Of a stretch of DNA of 64,000 bases, positions 26,080 to 36,040 are shown piece after piece. How positions within the stretch are numbered: position 1 is the stretch's first letter; every line of letters begins with the position of its first letter. Source of the stretch: SB11 sp964584305 (lineage in GTDB: Bacteria > Bacteroidota > Bacteroidia > UBA8524). The stretch covers positions 186,001 through 250,000 of the forward strand of contig CAZOZL010000001.1 of NCBI GenBank assembly GCA_964584305.1. Reading direction: 5' to 3'. Position numbers and translations under genes: made by a program. Under the pieces are notes generated by a model. It had not been told where the DNA came from, made no database searches, and saw only the letters and a list, made by a program, of their open reading frames with translations.

Positions 26080-27510
26080 CTATTTAAATCTCTTTTTTGT
26101 TTCCTCCATCCATAACTCGATAAATGAAGATTGGCGCAGTTGCCATCCTTTAGGTTTCTTAGCGATAAATGCAGGGTTTGCATATATGTTAATATATATC
26201 CCGTTTTTTTCGTAAGTCGTCCCGTGCCAGCCCTTCAGTTGTTGTAAACCATCAAAGCTGAATTCGCAATTCATGTTGCTTCGCACAATATACGCTATAT
26301 CCTCAAAAGGCTTATTATATAAGCCTTTTAGGCGTATTCCTTTAGTACTATCTAAATACCGTATGCTACTGGGATAACTTAGCGGAGCGTAGGTATAAAA
26401 GGTAATGCTATCATTAAAATCGTTTTTTATTTCTTGTTCCAATTCATAAATAGGTAAATAAGCTATATTAGAATCACCAATACATTTCCCTGGAAAATAC
26501 ATAAAATTACCAGCCACCAAAGCTGCTGCGGCTACTAAAGCCCATATTTTTTTGGATAAAGGACGCATGAGCTGTAAAACCCCTGCAAAAAGGATAATTA
26601 GAAATGCCGACGAAGGTAAAAAGTAGCGGTGTATGGGCGGATAAGCAAACAAAACACTAATGCCACCCCCTACCAATAAAAGCATTAGCGAGTAGCTAAT
26701 AAGTAGTTTTATAAAACTATCCGTAAGGTAAAGTTTCTTTCTATTTCTGAAAAAGAAAAGAAATACAGCCAGCAATAATACTATATATCCAAAATCGGTA
26801 ATGCGCCAAAATGCAATAGCAAAATTGTATGCCATGCCTTTTAAAGTAGGCATATCACGTAAATAGTTGGGCGAGCTAATTGCCCAGCCAAATTGTTTAT
26901 AGTGTGCAAATGCCCATGCCACTAATACTAAAAAAGGAAGGGTATATATCAGCCATTTTTGTTTTGCCCATTTAAAAACAGAGCGAAACCCATTTGTGAA
27001 ACTATAAAATACAAAATCGTTGGTGGCTAAAAATAAAAGTAAAAATGCCCCTTGCAGGTGGATAAGCATCATTACCAAAAGGGTAATAACATAGGCAAAT
27101 TGCTTTTTTTGTAACCAAAGATAAAAGGCAGTAAGTGTGGTTAATGTTAGCGGTAATTGTAGCGAAGCATTAGTAAGCTGCGCCACATAAAACGGAGAGA
27201 TAACAAAAAATAGGGTGGCAAACTGTGCTGTTTTTTCACCCCAAAAGCGTTGCCCTATTTTGTATATCACAAGGCATAGCAAATAGCCCATAAGTACCTG
27301 TATAAGGTGTGTAACCCAAAGGCTTTTGCCCAAAATAGCCCAACATAAAGCTATTATAAACGGGTATAGTGTGGGATGCCCAGGGTCGGCTTGGGGGGTA
27401 TTCCAAATGGTAGTGAAATGGTGGTTGTAAATATTTTCAGCGGCATATAGATTACTGGGAATGGTATCGCCCAAAAAAGGCAATTCCATTACCCAAAAAA
27501 AGGCAAGCAA
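26080..27510 (-). CDS. Membrane glycosyltransferase, GT39/ArnT-like (PMT superfamily)
   Basis: A polytopic protein of about 476 residues or more, with around ten membrane helices. The first periplasmic loop has the pattern ENIYNHHFTTIW...PQADPGHPTLYPFI, as in lipid-linked sugar transferases of the GT-C type. The acceptor is unknown. From the TTG at 27510 the first helix is cut short; the frame stays open upstream to a CTG at 27552, which would add LKRQLFYIIVIVAH, a good positively charged start for a membrane anchor. That CTG is 2 nt after the stop of the upstream gene, so a non-ATG coupled start is plausible. Confidence 0.75.
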   Translation of the reverse strand: MLAFFWVMELPFLGDTIPSNLYAAENIYNHHFTTIWNTPQADPGHPTLYPFIIALCWAILGKSLWVTHLIQVLMGYLLCLVIYKIGQRFWGEKTAQFATLFFVISPFYVAQLTNASLQLPLTLTTLTAFYLWLQKKQFAYVITLLVMMLIHLQGAFLLLFLATNDFVFYSFTNGFRSVFKWAKQKWLIYTLPFLVLVAWAFAHYKQFGWAISSPNYLRDMPTLKGMAYNFAIAFWRITDFGYIVLLLAVFLFFFRNRKKLYLTDSFIKLLISYSLMLLLVGGGISVLFAYPPIHRYFLPSSAFLIILFAGVLQLMRPLSKKIWALVAAAALVAGNFMYFPGKCIGDSNIAYLPIYELEQEIKNDFNDSITFYTYAPLSYPSSIRYLDSTKGIRLKGLYNKPFEDIAYIVRSNMNCEFSFDGLQQLKGWHGTTYEKNGIYINIYANPAFIAKKPKGWQLRQSSFIELWMEETKKRFK

Positions 27511-27554
27511 ATGCGCTACTATTACTATTATATAAAAGAGTTGCCTTTTCAGGA

Positions 27555-28040
27555 TTATGCGGTTTGTTTAGGAAGGTAGCGTTGTACCCAAGTTTGGTTA
27601 ATGGGCAATAGCCATTGCGTATCAAGCTGTTTTTTTGTGCTTATAAGGGTATTAAATGCCAAAGTAGTAGCTTGTATTTTGCCCTCGCTTATTTGGTTTT
27701 TCACTTCGTTTAATGTGAATGTTTTTACACTCTCGCCCTCTTTAATGCTCACCAGTTGGCGGTTGAATAATGAAATACCAAACTGCTTTTCAATACCTTG
27801 TAAAAAATGTACTGATGTATCAATAGAACAGCCGCTTGCTTCGGCTTGGGTTTCATCCACCATTAAAATAATAAAGCGATGGTGCTGTATTTCGCCTTTG
27901 GCTTTTAGTTGCTGGTTGTGTGCTGTCCACTGTTGGGTAAATTGTGCCAATGCTTTGTTTAAAACACTTACTTCATCAGCAGTAAACACTCTATCGCTTT
28001 GATATATCCAAACTTTAGATTGCGGCGAAAAATTATACAT
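27555..28040 (-). CDS. Conserved Bacteroidota protein (often labelled ABC transporter ATPase), unknown
   Basis: A 161-residue soluble protein with the motifs WIYQSDRVFT at residues 11-20 and ASGCSIDTSVHFLQGIEKQFG near 68-88. These recur in a family of Bacteroidota proteins that databases often call an ABC transporter ATPase, but no Walker motif is present, so that name is misleading. It is directly upstream of the GT-C glycosyltransferase. Function unknown. Confidence 0.75.
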   Translation of the reverse strand: MYNFSPQSKVWIYQSDRVFTADEVSVLNKALAQFTQQWTAHNQQLKAKGEIQHHRFIILMVDETQAEASGCSIDTSVHFLQGIEKQFGISLFNRQLVSIKEGESVKTFTLNEVKNQISEGKIQATTLAFNTLISTKKQLDTQWLLPINQTWVQRYLPKQTA

Positions 28041-28476
28041 GGCACAAAGTTAATGAAGAATTAAAACAAAAAGCCCTGAAAAATAGAGGCTTTAAATATT
28101 GAACACGCAGTATTATAAATGCGTAGTGCATTATCCTGTAATTTGTATTTTGATGTTGTTTATTTTTACCATAAATATCTCCTAACTAAATTATACTATA
28201 ATTCTATCAACGAAATAGTACAGCAATGACGTGGTTTTAATCAATACAAACCAGCCCCCGCCCTTACCAGTCGGGCAAGCCAAATTATAGCATAGGTAAA
28301 AACTGCCATACCTGTGCCATTCAGGCATTTCTTGCAGCAGGTTGAAACCTGCCGCTATTCATAACCTTAAGCAAAAAACTTTATGTATAGAATGGGCATT
28401 TATGCTCATTCTGTCTTTTATTCTACTATTCAAAATTGCAGTGTACTGCAACACAGGTTAATATATTAACTATCTG
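28041..28476. other. 436-bp gene-free stretch with dispersed repeats
   Basis: No convincing gene. Holds a block (28276-28305, AAGCCAAATTATAGCATAGG and following) related to the tandem repeats at 55.0-55.3 kb, and the best copy of the GGTTGAAACC repeat (28314-28424). No clear terminator is visible for the minus-strand rlmB unit ending at 28477. Confidence 0.6.
28314..28424. repeat. Dispersed intergenic repeat with GCAGGTTGAAACCTGC palindrome, full copy
   Basis: The palindrome lies at 28337-28352. The block from GTGCCATTCAGG to about GGGCATTTATGC matches, in inverted orientation, 62389-62488; a shorter part (CAGCAGGTTGAAACCTGCCG and following) recurs at 58116-58150. Confidence 0.8.
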
Positions 28477-29217
28477 CTACACTGTTCTTTGCCTTGCACA
28501 TTCATACAAAACAATACCCGCCGCTACTGATACGTTTAGCGACTCTATATCGCCTGTCATAGGTACTTTAATGGCTATATCGCTACGCTTTATATACTCA
28601 GGCGAAACGCCTGTTTCCTCATTCCCTAAAATAATGGCAAGCGGGGTGTTTAGGTCGGCTTTGTAACAATCTACTGCTCCTTCTTCGGTACACGAAGCGA
28701 TAGATAATCCACTGTTTTTTAGGTATTCTAAGGTTTCTTTTAAATTATGACTACGGCACACGGGCAAAGTAAGCAAAGCCCCCGCACTGGTTTTTATAGC
28801 ATCCTCGTTTATAGCCGCCCCCCCTTTTGATGGGATAAGCAAAGCGTGTACTCCCAAGCACTCGGCTGTGCGAGCAATAGCCCCAAAGTTGCGTACATCG
28901 GTAATTTTGTCCAATACCATTATCAAAGGCATTTCACCGTTTTCAAACGCTCGTTGCACAACCTCTTCAATATCATTAAACTCTATTAACGATACCAAAG
29001 CCACCACCCCTTGGTGGTTTTTGTTTCTATCAGCGACTTTAAAAAACCGAAATTGAGGTAGTATTTGGTGGGGAATTTCTACCTCTTTTAGTAGCTTGCG
29101 CAGTTGCCCTTGAAGCTCTCCTCTTGCAGTTTCATCAATATACACCTTATCCAAAGGTTTGCCTGCTTCAATCGCCTCTATAACAGGGCGGATACCATAT
29201 ATTTTTTGTTGACTCAC
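28477..29217 (-). CDS. rlmB: 23S rRNA (guanosine-2'-O)-methyltransferase RlmB (SpoU/TrmH family)
   Basis: A 246-residue SPOUT methyltransferase. The N-terminal substrate-binding domain begins IYGIRPVIEAIEAG, and the knotted SAM domain shows motif 1 (ITDVRNFGAIARTAE near residue 106), motif 2 (IILGNEETGVS) and motif 3 (ESLNVSVAAGIVLYE). The family methylates G2251 (E. coli numbering) of 23S rRNA or a similar tRNA/rRNA site. Its GTG start overlaps the TGA of the upstream DUF2723 gene (GTGA), so it is translationally coupled. Confidence 0.92.
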   Translation of the reverse strand: MSQQKIYGIRPVIEAIEAGKPLDKVYIDETARGELQGQLRKLLKEVEIPHQILPQFRFFKVADRNKNHQGVVALVSLIEFNDIEEVVQRAFENGEMPLIMVLDKITDVRNFGAIARTAECLGVHALLIPSKGGAAINEDAIKTSAGALLTLPVCRSHNLKETLEYLKNSGLSIASCTEEGAVDCYKADLNTPLAIILGNEETGVSPEYIKRSDIAIKVPMTGDIESLNVSVAAGIVLYECARQRTV

Positions 29218-32129
29218 TTGTTTATATTTCTTGGTGCTGCAAAGAACGCTAAAAACTTTTCTATCTCCATTGCCTTTTGCTTTTGGTGGTAGGTTATTAG
29301 TATTATTTTTAGTTTCTGCAATGTTCTTTTTACTTTTTTAAGTTCTTTGCGCCCACTATAGTCGGCAATAGTATTTTTAAGGCTATGGTAATAGCTTGCT
29401 TCTTGCATTAGGCGGGTCATTAGTTTTTTGCTGTACACAGCGGCTTCATTATTTAACTGGGCAGCATATAGCCCTTTTTGTATGCTAATAGCTGGGGCGT
29501 AGCTTTTAAAGTGTGTAGTTGATATGGGAAACTTGCTAGCGCATAACTGTGCCAGTTTACCTGCCTTTTTGGGCTCTCCTTGTTTTAATAAGCCATTAAT
29601 ATGTTGTGTAATACTTCTGATATAGTGCCGTCCTAATTTTTGTGCTTCATAGTCTATATAAGTACGTTTATTATTAAAGCCGTTTAATTTCCATTTTTTT
29701 ATTAGTTGGAGAGTTGTATCGCTATTTTCAGGTAGGCGAGGGTTAAAAACAAGCCTACTGGCAAGCCCTTTGTTTTTTAAATAATGAGAAAGAAAAACAG
29801 CCATTTTATTTTTACTGCGTGATGAGATATAAACAGGACGGTTGGGGTTATTAGCCACAATATCTAATAGTATTAAATCAGAACGGTTAATATAGGGTTG
29901 CTCTATGGTTATAGTATCAGTATTAGGCAGTATTAACTGGTGTGAAGGAAAAAAACTTCGTGGTTTGCCACTGCTTAGTTCCAATGTATTACTATCATTA
30001 GCTACAAACAACAAAGCATTGTGCAGGGGCAAAGGCGCACCACTGTTTACCTTTATGGCACTTCGCATACCTTCCTGATAATCAAAAGGGTTAATGGTTA
30101 ACCGAAATGGTTTCGACTGGTTTTGTTGCTGGGTTAACTCAAAAGCCCCCCAATTACTACCCAAAAGATTAGCGTTTATTATCCGTACATCAGTACGAAA
30201 ATCTTCTACATTTTGCAAATACCAAAGCGGGTAGGTATCATTATCACCATATACTAAAACAAGAGCGTTTGGGGCTAAACCATTTAGAAAGTTAAAGGCA
30301 TAATCACGCACAAAACTTCTACCGCTACGGTTGTGGTCGTCCCAGTTTTGGGTAAAAAGCAAAAACGGGCTTATTGTAAACGAAAGTATTAACCCCACCC
30401 AAATACCTTTGGGCAGCCATTTATGCACTATACGCATCAACCAAAAAGCACCTAAGCCCACCCAAATACTAAACACCTGAAACGAACCCACAAAAGCATA
30501 ATCACGCTCACGTGGTTCAAAAGGCGGTACATTAAGATAAAAACATAAAAAGACACCCGTAAAAAGAAACAGTACCAACAAAGGCAAAAAGGATTCCTTT
30601 TGTTTTTTGGCATGAAAAAACAAGCCTACCAGCCCCAACAATAAAGGCAAAAAATAGTAATGGTTTTTACCCTTGTTTTCTAAACTTTTGGGTAGGTCAT
30701 AATTAGGTGCGGCTATTAAATTATCAATAACTGCAATACCGCTTTCGCTATTTCCGCTAATGGCATTACCATGCCCTTGTATATCGTTTTGTTTGCCTGC
30801 AAAATTCCATAAATGGTAGCGCACATACATATGCAAAAACTGATACTTGAAAAAGAACTCCCAATTTTTTAGCTGGGTAGGAGGTTTTTTTACATCAACA
30901 CCTGTCCAGCCTACATATCCGTCAACACTGTTTTCATCAAAAACATTGCCCATACGGGGAAACCACACGGTGTAAGCACTATCAAAAACATAGTTTGTAG
31001 TATAGTCTGTATGCGTATAAACGCCTTTTTCATTGGGTCGCCAAATGGGAGAGCCTTTCTCAAACTTTGTAATAGAGGCATTAAAAGCAGCACCATGTAC
31101 AAGGCTGCGTTTGCCATATTGGTCTCTGTTTATGTAGGCTAAAAACGAAGCCGCATTATTTGGCGTATTAATATTTATAGGCGGTTGTGCCACCGCCCTA
31201 ATAGGGATAGTAATATAGCTTGAGTAGCCAATGAGTATAAAAGCAAGGCAAAGCAAAGCATAATGAGCAATGCGCAACCTATACTTGCGTGTAAGTATTA
31301 ATAAAACAACAAGCAGTATAGCAATGCTAAAAAGCAGCAATACCGCCCCACTATTTATAGACCAGTTTAAGGTATTTACAGCCCATTTATCTACCACAAA
31401 AGCCAAATAGGGAATAATGGGAATAACCACAAACTGAATGGCTAAAAGGCACAGCAAACCCATACCCAATGCTTTTACCAAAGAGATGAAACTGTACCCA
31501 TAAATACTACTATATACAAGGCAAAAAATAGCTGGAATTACCAATAAATTAAGCAAATGCACCCCCAAAGAAAGCCCTACCATAAAGGCAATAAACAACA
31601 GCCAGCGAATACTAAAAGTAGAATTTTTATTCTCCTCCCATTTTAGTGCCGCCCAAAAAACCAGCATAGTAAATAGTGATGAGAGCGAATACACCTCTGC
31701 CTCTACCGCCGAAAACCAAAAAGTATCGCTAAAGGCAAGTGTGAACGCCGCAACAATACCCGCACCCCAAATAGCAATATAAAGGTGCTTAGGCAATGCT
31801 ACCCCCAAAGGGTTTATAATTTTTTGAGCCAAGCGAGTGCTTATAAAATAGGTGAGCAATACACAAAAAGCACCACTAAGCGCACTTAGTATATTAATGC
31901 AAAAAGCAACTACCTCCTTATTTCCAAAAGAAAAAAAAGAAAACAGCCTGCCCAAAAGCAAATACAGCGGAGCACCCGAAGGATGCGTGATTTGTAGTTT
32001 ATACGCAGCCGAAATAAACTCACCACAATCCCAAAAGCTAACAGTGGTTTCAGCAGTAAGCAAGTACACCAATAGGGTAATGCCAAAAACCAATCCCCCA
32101 ATAAGTGTATTTATTCGCTTAAAATCCAT
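29214..32129 (-). CDS. DUF2723 family membrane protein (GT-C glycosyltransferase-like), copy 1
   Basis: A 971-residue protein with about twelve N-terminal membrane helices (to about residue 580) and a large soluble C-terminal part. The family signature VSFWDCGEFISAAYKLQ lies at residues 30-46, followed by THPSGAPLYLLLGRLFSFF; another is PPFEPRERDYAFVGSFQVFS near residue 530. DUF2723 includes vertebrate TMEM260, reported as a protein O-mannosyltransferase, so a role in glycosylating exported proteins is plausible, and Bacteroidota do carry such O-glycans. A CAAAAGTA promoter box at 32141-32148 leaves almost no leader. Confidence 0.85.
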   Translation of the reverse strand: MDFKRINTLIGGLVFGITLLVYLLTAETTVSFWDCGEFISAAYKLQITHPSGAPLYLLLGRLFSFFSFGNKEVVAFCINILSALSGAFCVLLTYFISTRLAQKIINPLGVALPKHLYIAIWGAGIVAAFTLAFSDTFWFSAVEAEVYSLSSLFTMLVFWAALKWEENKNSTFSIRWLLFIAFMVGLSLGVHLLNLLVIPAIFCLVYSSIYGYSFISLVKALGMGLLCLLAIQFVVIPIIPYLAFVVDKWAVNTLNWSINSGAVLLLFSIAILLVVLLILTRKYRLRIAHYALLCLAFILIGYSSYITIPIRAVAQPPININTPNNAASFLAYINRDQYGKRSLVHGAAFNASITKFEKGSPIWRPNEKGVYTHTDYTTNYVFDSAYTVWFPRMGNVFDENSVDGYVGWTGVDVKKPPTQLKNWEFFFKYQFLHMYVRYHLWNFAGKQNDIQGHGNAISGNSESGIAVIDNLIAAPNYDLPKSLENKGKNHYYFLPLLLGLVGLFFHAKKQKESFLPLLVLFLFTGVFLCFYLNVPPFEPRERDYAFVGSFQVFSIWVGLGAFWLMRIVHKWLPKGIWVGLILSFTISPFLLFTQNWDDHNRSGRSFVRDYAFNFLNGLAPNALVLVYGDNDTYPLWYLQNVEDFRTDVRIINANLLGSNWGAFELTQQQNQSKPFRLTINPFDYQEGMRSAIKVNSGAPLPLHNALLFVANDSNTLELSSGKPRSFFPSHQLILPNTDTITIEQPYINRSDLILLDIVANNPNRPVYISSRSKNKMAVFLSHYLKNKGLASRLVFNPRLPENSDTTLQLIKKWKLNGFNNKRTYIDYEAQKLGRHYIRSITQHINGLLKQGEPKKAGKLAQLCASKFPISTTHFKSYAPAISIQKGLYAAQLNNEAAVYSKKLMTRLMQEASYYHSLKNTIADYSGRKELKKVKRTLQKLKIILITYHQKQKAMEIEKFLAFFAAPRNINK

Positions 32130-32140
32130 TTGTATAAGCG

Positions 32141-32148
32141 CAAAAGTA
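32141..32148 (-). promoter_or_regulatory. -7 promoter element of DUF2723 copy 1, near-leaderless
   Basis: TACTTTTG on the minus strand, ending 11 nt before the ATG at 32129. The transcript would begin only a few bases before the start codon. It lies between the terminator of the upstream gene and this gene, so the two DUF2723 genes are separate units. Confidence 0.5.
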
Positions 32149-32153
32149 GTGTA

Positions 32154-32180
32154 AATAAAAAAAGCCCGCTATTGCGGGCT
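32154..32180 (-). terminator. Rho-independent terminator of DUF2723 copy 2
   Basis: On the minus strand AGCCCGC and GCGGGCT form a stem around a 4-nt loop, followed by seven T, 18 bp beyond the stop at 32198. Confidence 0.88.
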
Positions 32181-32197
32181 TATAAAGTGTTTATCCG

Positions 32198-35100
32198 TTA
32201 CTGTAGCATTTTTGAGATTTGCTGTGCTTTCTCTGTTCTGCCATACTGGTTTGCTAAACCGCCACAGTTTTGTAATATCTGTTGTGCTATTTCTACTCCT
32301 TGTCTCACATAAGGGTCTTTCGCCATAGAACCTTTAAACTGCTTAAAATAACGTAGTTTTTGCCTCGAGTCTGTTGTTAAAATATCCATAAGTGTTTCCG
32401 CTTTTTCAACAGCTTCACAGCGGTAATAAAGGTCAACATACGATAGCATATTATAATCAAACGGCAAATTAATATGAGGTATAGATTTTAGGCTATGGTC
32501 TAACACTTCAATAGCTCGTTTTTTATTACCCGCTTGAAGGAAAGAGGCCGCTAACCGATGAAAATGCCGTCTTATATTATTAGGGACTAATTTTGCCTTA
32601 TCGTCAACAAACATTTCACGGTCTTCCATTCCCCCCCACTTGTAGGTATCTATCAGTAGCTTGTATAGTGTATCATTAACCACTCTGCCATATTGATATT
32701 GCTCAACCATGGGTGTTTTGTAAGGAACAATTTGGTACACTAAACCCTTATCCTCAAAATAATCCATCATATTTAAATAAACATCAGGACCTGTGGTAGT
32801 AGTAAAACAAATGGGTCTGTCGTTAATATTATTAGCAATAATATCCAATAATAGCAACGCATTTTTATACATTGTATTCCCTGGGAAATCAAAAACAAGT
32901 TCATTCACCCTTCTGTTAGTATCCTTAGGGTCTATAAGTTTTAAGCCAATATACTTTTGTATATCAATGGTAATTTTAAACTTCTTGGTGGGCAGGTAGT
33001 TTACGTTTTTATCTTGGTTACGGTCATAAACTTTATCTGCTGGGTTTTCACTGGCAATAAATTTCATTACCTGTTTCAGCTCAATAGGGATATTCTGATT
33101 TATCCTTTTGCTTGGGTTATAAGCGGTATAATCTCTTGTGCCAGATATATACTGCTCAGGCGTAAAAGTAAACTTAATAGGGGGCGATTGATAGGTTTGC
33201 AAGCGCAATCCATTAGCATATTCGGCAGCCCCTAAAAGGCTATAATTTATCACCCGCACATCTGTTCTAAATTTTTCTACGTTTTGTGCATACCAGAGCG
33301 GATAGGTGTCATTATCTCCGTTAGTAAATAAAATTGCGTTTTTAGGGCAAGAGTTTAGGTAGTCTTTAGCAAAATCAATAGCCAAGAAACGCCCGCTACG
33401 GTCATGGTCGTCCCAGTTTTGGCTGCCCATAAGCATGGGTGCTGCTAAAAGACAAGCCAATGTTGCTGTCCCTGCGGCTATTGTGGGCGATAGCTTTTTG
33501 CTAAGCCATGTAAATATACCCAGCACCGCTAACCCCACCCAAGTACTAAATACTTGAAAAGACCCCACAAAAACATAATCACGCTCTCGCGGTTCATAGG
33601 GCGGCGGGTTAAGATATACTATAAGTGCTGCCCCAGTTATTAAAAACAATACGCCTAAAATAAACGCATCTTCTTTAGCATATTTTATATGAAAGAATAT
33701 GCCTATTAGCCCTAATATAAAGGGCAGCATATAATACTTATTGCGCGCTTTATTGGCAGCCATAGTATCGGGGAAATTATCTTGCGGACCAAGCCTTGCT
33801 TCATCAATAATATCAATACCCGAAATCCAGTTACCATCTATCTTGCCTATATAGCCTTGGTCGTCGTTCTGTCGCCCGCTAAAATTCCACATAAAATACC
33901 GCCAATACATCCAGCCTAACTGGTAATTAACAAAAAAGGAAATATTATGCTTAAATTTAGGTTTTTGCTTATCTCTAAGTCCCGTCCATTCTTTGTATCC
34001 TCTTACATGGCTTTGGTCATTCCCATCATATATACGAGGAAAAAGAGCCATGTCTTTATCATCATAGGTGTATTCAGGATTTGGAGGTATGGGCTTATAG
34101 CGTTCTCCCATACGTATATACTTTTCTGCCTTATAATCAAGCCCCGTAGGGCGAGCAGTAAAATATGGTCCGTATAATAGCGGACGGTCTCCATATTGCT
34201 CACGATTAAGATAATATACCAAATTAAAAGGGTCTTCGGGGTTGTTCATGTCTATTGGTGGGTTTGCCAACGAGCGAATAACCACCATTGAGTATGACGA
34301 GTAGCCAATAACTATAAAAGAGAAAGCAAGTAAAGCCGTATTAAAAGCCACCTTGCCTTTGCGCTTGGTATATACAATGCCCGCTATTGTAGCGGTTATT
34401 AGCAAGGCAATAAAAAACAATGCCCCCGAACCAAAAGGTAAACCAAAATCGTTTACAAAAATCAAATCAAACTTTGAGGCTAATAAAGGAATGCCAGGGA
34501 TAACACCTACTTGCACAAATACTAACAACACCACGCCTATAATGCCCGAAATAATAATACCGCCGCGAGTTATTTTATGGGAAAAACGGCGGAAATAGTA
34601 CACAAATACTATTGCAGGTATTACCAGTAAGTTTAGTAGATGGACACCCACCGCTAAACCCACAACGTAGCCAATAAAAACCAACCAGCGGTCGCTATGT
34701 TTCTCATCAGCGTGTGCTTCCCATTTCAAAATAGACCAAAACGTTAATGCCGTAAAAAACGAGGATGAGGCATATACCTCAGCTTCAACTGCCGAGAACC
34801 AAAAAGTATCTGAAAAAGTAAGTGTAAGCGCGCCTACCAAGCCTGCCCCCATAATAGCAATTAGGTGTCCCGTGCTTGGTGTTTTGGTAGTTTTAGCTAT
34901 AAGGCGTTTACCAAAATAGGTGGTTATCCAAAAAGTAAACATCACGCAAAATGCACTTGCCAAAACCGAGAGTAGGTTTACCATTGGGGCAACCATTTGT
35001 AGGTTATCTCCAGCAAAAAGCGAGAAAAACCTTCCTATAATAAGAAATAAAGGCGCACCTGGTGGGTGTACCACTTGTAAACCATACGAGGCAGAAATAA

Positions 35101-35215
35101 ATTCACCACAGTCCCAAAAACTGGCGGTGGCTTCCATTGTTAGTGCATATACTACAAAGGCGATAGCAAAAGCTACCCAGCCAACAATATTGTTAATTTT
35201 GTTATAATTATTCAT
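32198..35215 (-). CDS. DUF2723 family membrane protein (GT-C glycosyltransferase-like), copy 2
   Basis: A 1005-residue paralogue of the gene downstream, collinear along its length: ASFWDCGEFISASYGLQVVHPPGAP near residues 30-54, PPYEPRERDYVFVGSFQVFSTW near residue 540, NWDDHDRSGR near residue 605 and NGDNDTYPLWYAQNVEKFRTDVR soon after. The C-terminal 250 residues include TPR-like helices. As with copy 1, transfer of sugar to exported proteins is an inference from the TMEM260 relationship; the donor and acceptor are unknown. Confidence 0.85.
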   Translation of the reverse strand: MNNYNKINNIVGWVAFAIAFVVYALTMEATASFWDCGEFISASYGLQVVHPPGAPLFLIIGRFFSLFAGDNLQMVAPMVNLLSVLASAFCVMFTFWITTYFGKRLIAKTTKTPSTGHLIAIMGAGLVGALTLTFSDTFWFSAVEAEVYASSSFFTALTFWSILKWEAHADEKHSDRWLVFIGYVVGLAVGVHLLNLLVIPAIVFVYYFRRFSHKITRGGIIISGIIGVVLLVFVQVGVIPGIPLLASKFDLIFVNDFGLPFGSGALFFIALLITATIAGIVYTKRKGKVAFNTALLAFSFIVIGYSSYSMVVIRSLANPPIDMNNPEDPFNLVYYLNREQYGDRPLLYGPYFTARPTGLDYKAEKYIRMGERYKPIPPNPEYTYDDKDMALFPRIYDGNDQSHVRGYKEWTGLRDKQKPKFKHNISFFVNYQLGWMYWRYFMWNFSGRQNDDQGYIGKIDGNWISGIDIIDEARLGPQDNFPDTMAANKARNKYYMLPFILGLIGIFFHIKYAKEDAFILGVLFLITGAALIVYLNPPPYEPRERDYVFVGSFQVFSTWVGLAVLGIFTWLSKKLSPTIAAGTATLACLLAAPMLMGSQNWDDHDRSGRFLAIDFAKDYLNSCPKNAILFTNGDNDTYPLWYAQNVEKFRTDVRVINYSLLGAAEYANGLRLQTYQSPPIKFTFTPEQYISGTRDYTAYNPSKRINQNIPIELKQVMKFIASENPADKVYDRNQDKNVNYLPTKKFKITIDIQKYIGLKLIDPKDTNRRVNELVFDFPGNTMYKNALLLLDIIANNINDRPICFTTTTGPDVYLNMMDYFEDKGLVYQIVPYKTPMVEQYQYGRVVNDTLYKLLIDTYKWGGMEDREMFVDDKAKLVPNNIRRHFHRLAASFLQAGNKKRAIEVLDHSLKSIPHINLPFDYNMLSYVDLYYRCEAVEKAETLMDILTTDSRQKLRYFKQFKGSMAKDPYVRQGVEIAQQILQNCGGLANQYGRTEKAQQISKMLQ

Positions 35216-35242
35216 GTGTTACTTTGTGCAGGGATAATCGGG

Positions 35243-36019
35243 TTATTTTTTTGCAATTACGAATATATCCCAAGTTTTATCAAGGTTATCTTTTTGTATA
35301 AAAAAATCTTTAGTAGAAATATCAGTAGTTACATCGTTTGTTTCCATTAGGTTTTGGCGCATTTTGCTGGTCAAAAAATTATAGGGCAATGCCAGTAATT
35401 TGCTGGGCAAAATTTTGTGAAGCCCAAATATATCCCATTTTAAAATGCTTTTTACCCATTTAGCATTGTCTTTATAATATTTGTTCACTCTTTCATTGCC
35501 TTGTAGTCCTATCATCTCCACATTGGCAAACACCTTTTTAAAATCTGTTTCCATTCCTTCAAAGGTATATTCAAACACATGGAAAGGATTACGAGCCAGC
35601 GACATTTTTGCATTCACCGTAGTGCATAAAAATACGCCATTAGGTTTTAGTATACGCTTGGCTTCTTTTATAAACCCCACAGGGTCGCTCAAATGCTCAA
35701 TAAACTGGAAGGCCGTAACCACATCAAAACTTTCATCGGGCAAATCAATAGGAGGTACAGTACAGGTGATAAACTCAAGATTTTTTAGGTGAGCATTGGT
35801 TTTTTGGTTTTGAGCAACAGTTTCGGCAGAGTAATCTACCCCAACAGCGTACTGGGCAAACTGTGCCATGTGTATAGTGCCATAGCCAGTGCCGCAGCCA
35901 ATATCGGCAACACGTTTATCCTTAATATATTCCTCAGCAAACTCGTAAGCATAAAAACAACGCTTCACAGTAACGTTGTTTGACTCTTCAAAGCTGGGTC
36001 TTTCTCTATCGTGAATCAT
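35243..36019 (-). CDS. Class I SAM-dependent methyltransferase
   Basis: A 258-residue methyltransferase of the UbiE/COQ5-like type. SAM-binding motif I is VADIGCGTGYGTIHMA near residues 37-52, followed by VGVDYS (acidic end of beta-2) and the post-I motif SFDVVTAFQFIEHLSDP. The conserved FQFIEHL loop is typical of polyketide, lipid or sugar methyltransferases. It lies 27 bp upstream of DUF2723 copy 2 with its own promoter at 36041-36070, so it may be co-transcribed with it and modify the same glycan. Substrate unknown. Confidence 0.8.
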   Translation of the reverse strand: MIHDRERPSFEESNNVTVKRCFYAYEFAEEYIKDKRVADIGCGTGYGTIHMAQFAQYAVGVDYSAETVAQNQKTNAHLKNLEFITCTVPPIDLPDESFDVVTAFQFIEHLSDPVGFIKEAKRILKPNGVFLCTTVNAKMSLARNPFHVFEYTFEGMETDFKKVFANVEMIGLQGNERVNKYYKDNAKWVKSILKWDIFGLHKILPSKLLALPYNFLTSKMRQNLMETNDVTTDISTKDFFIQKDNLDKTWDIFVIAKK

Positions 36020-36040
36020 CTATTATAATTAACAAAACGG

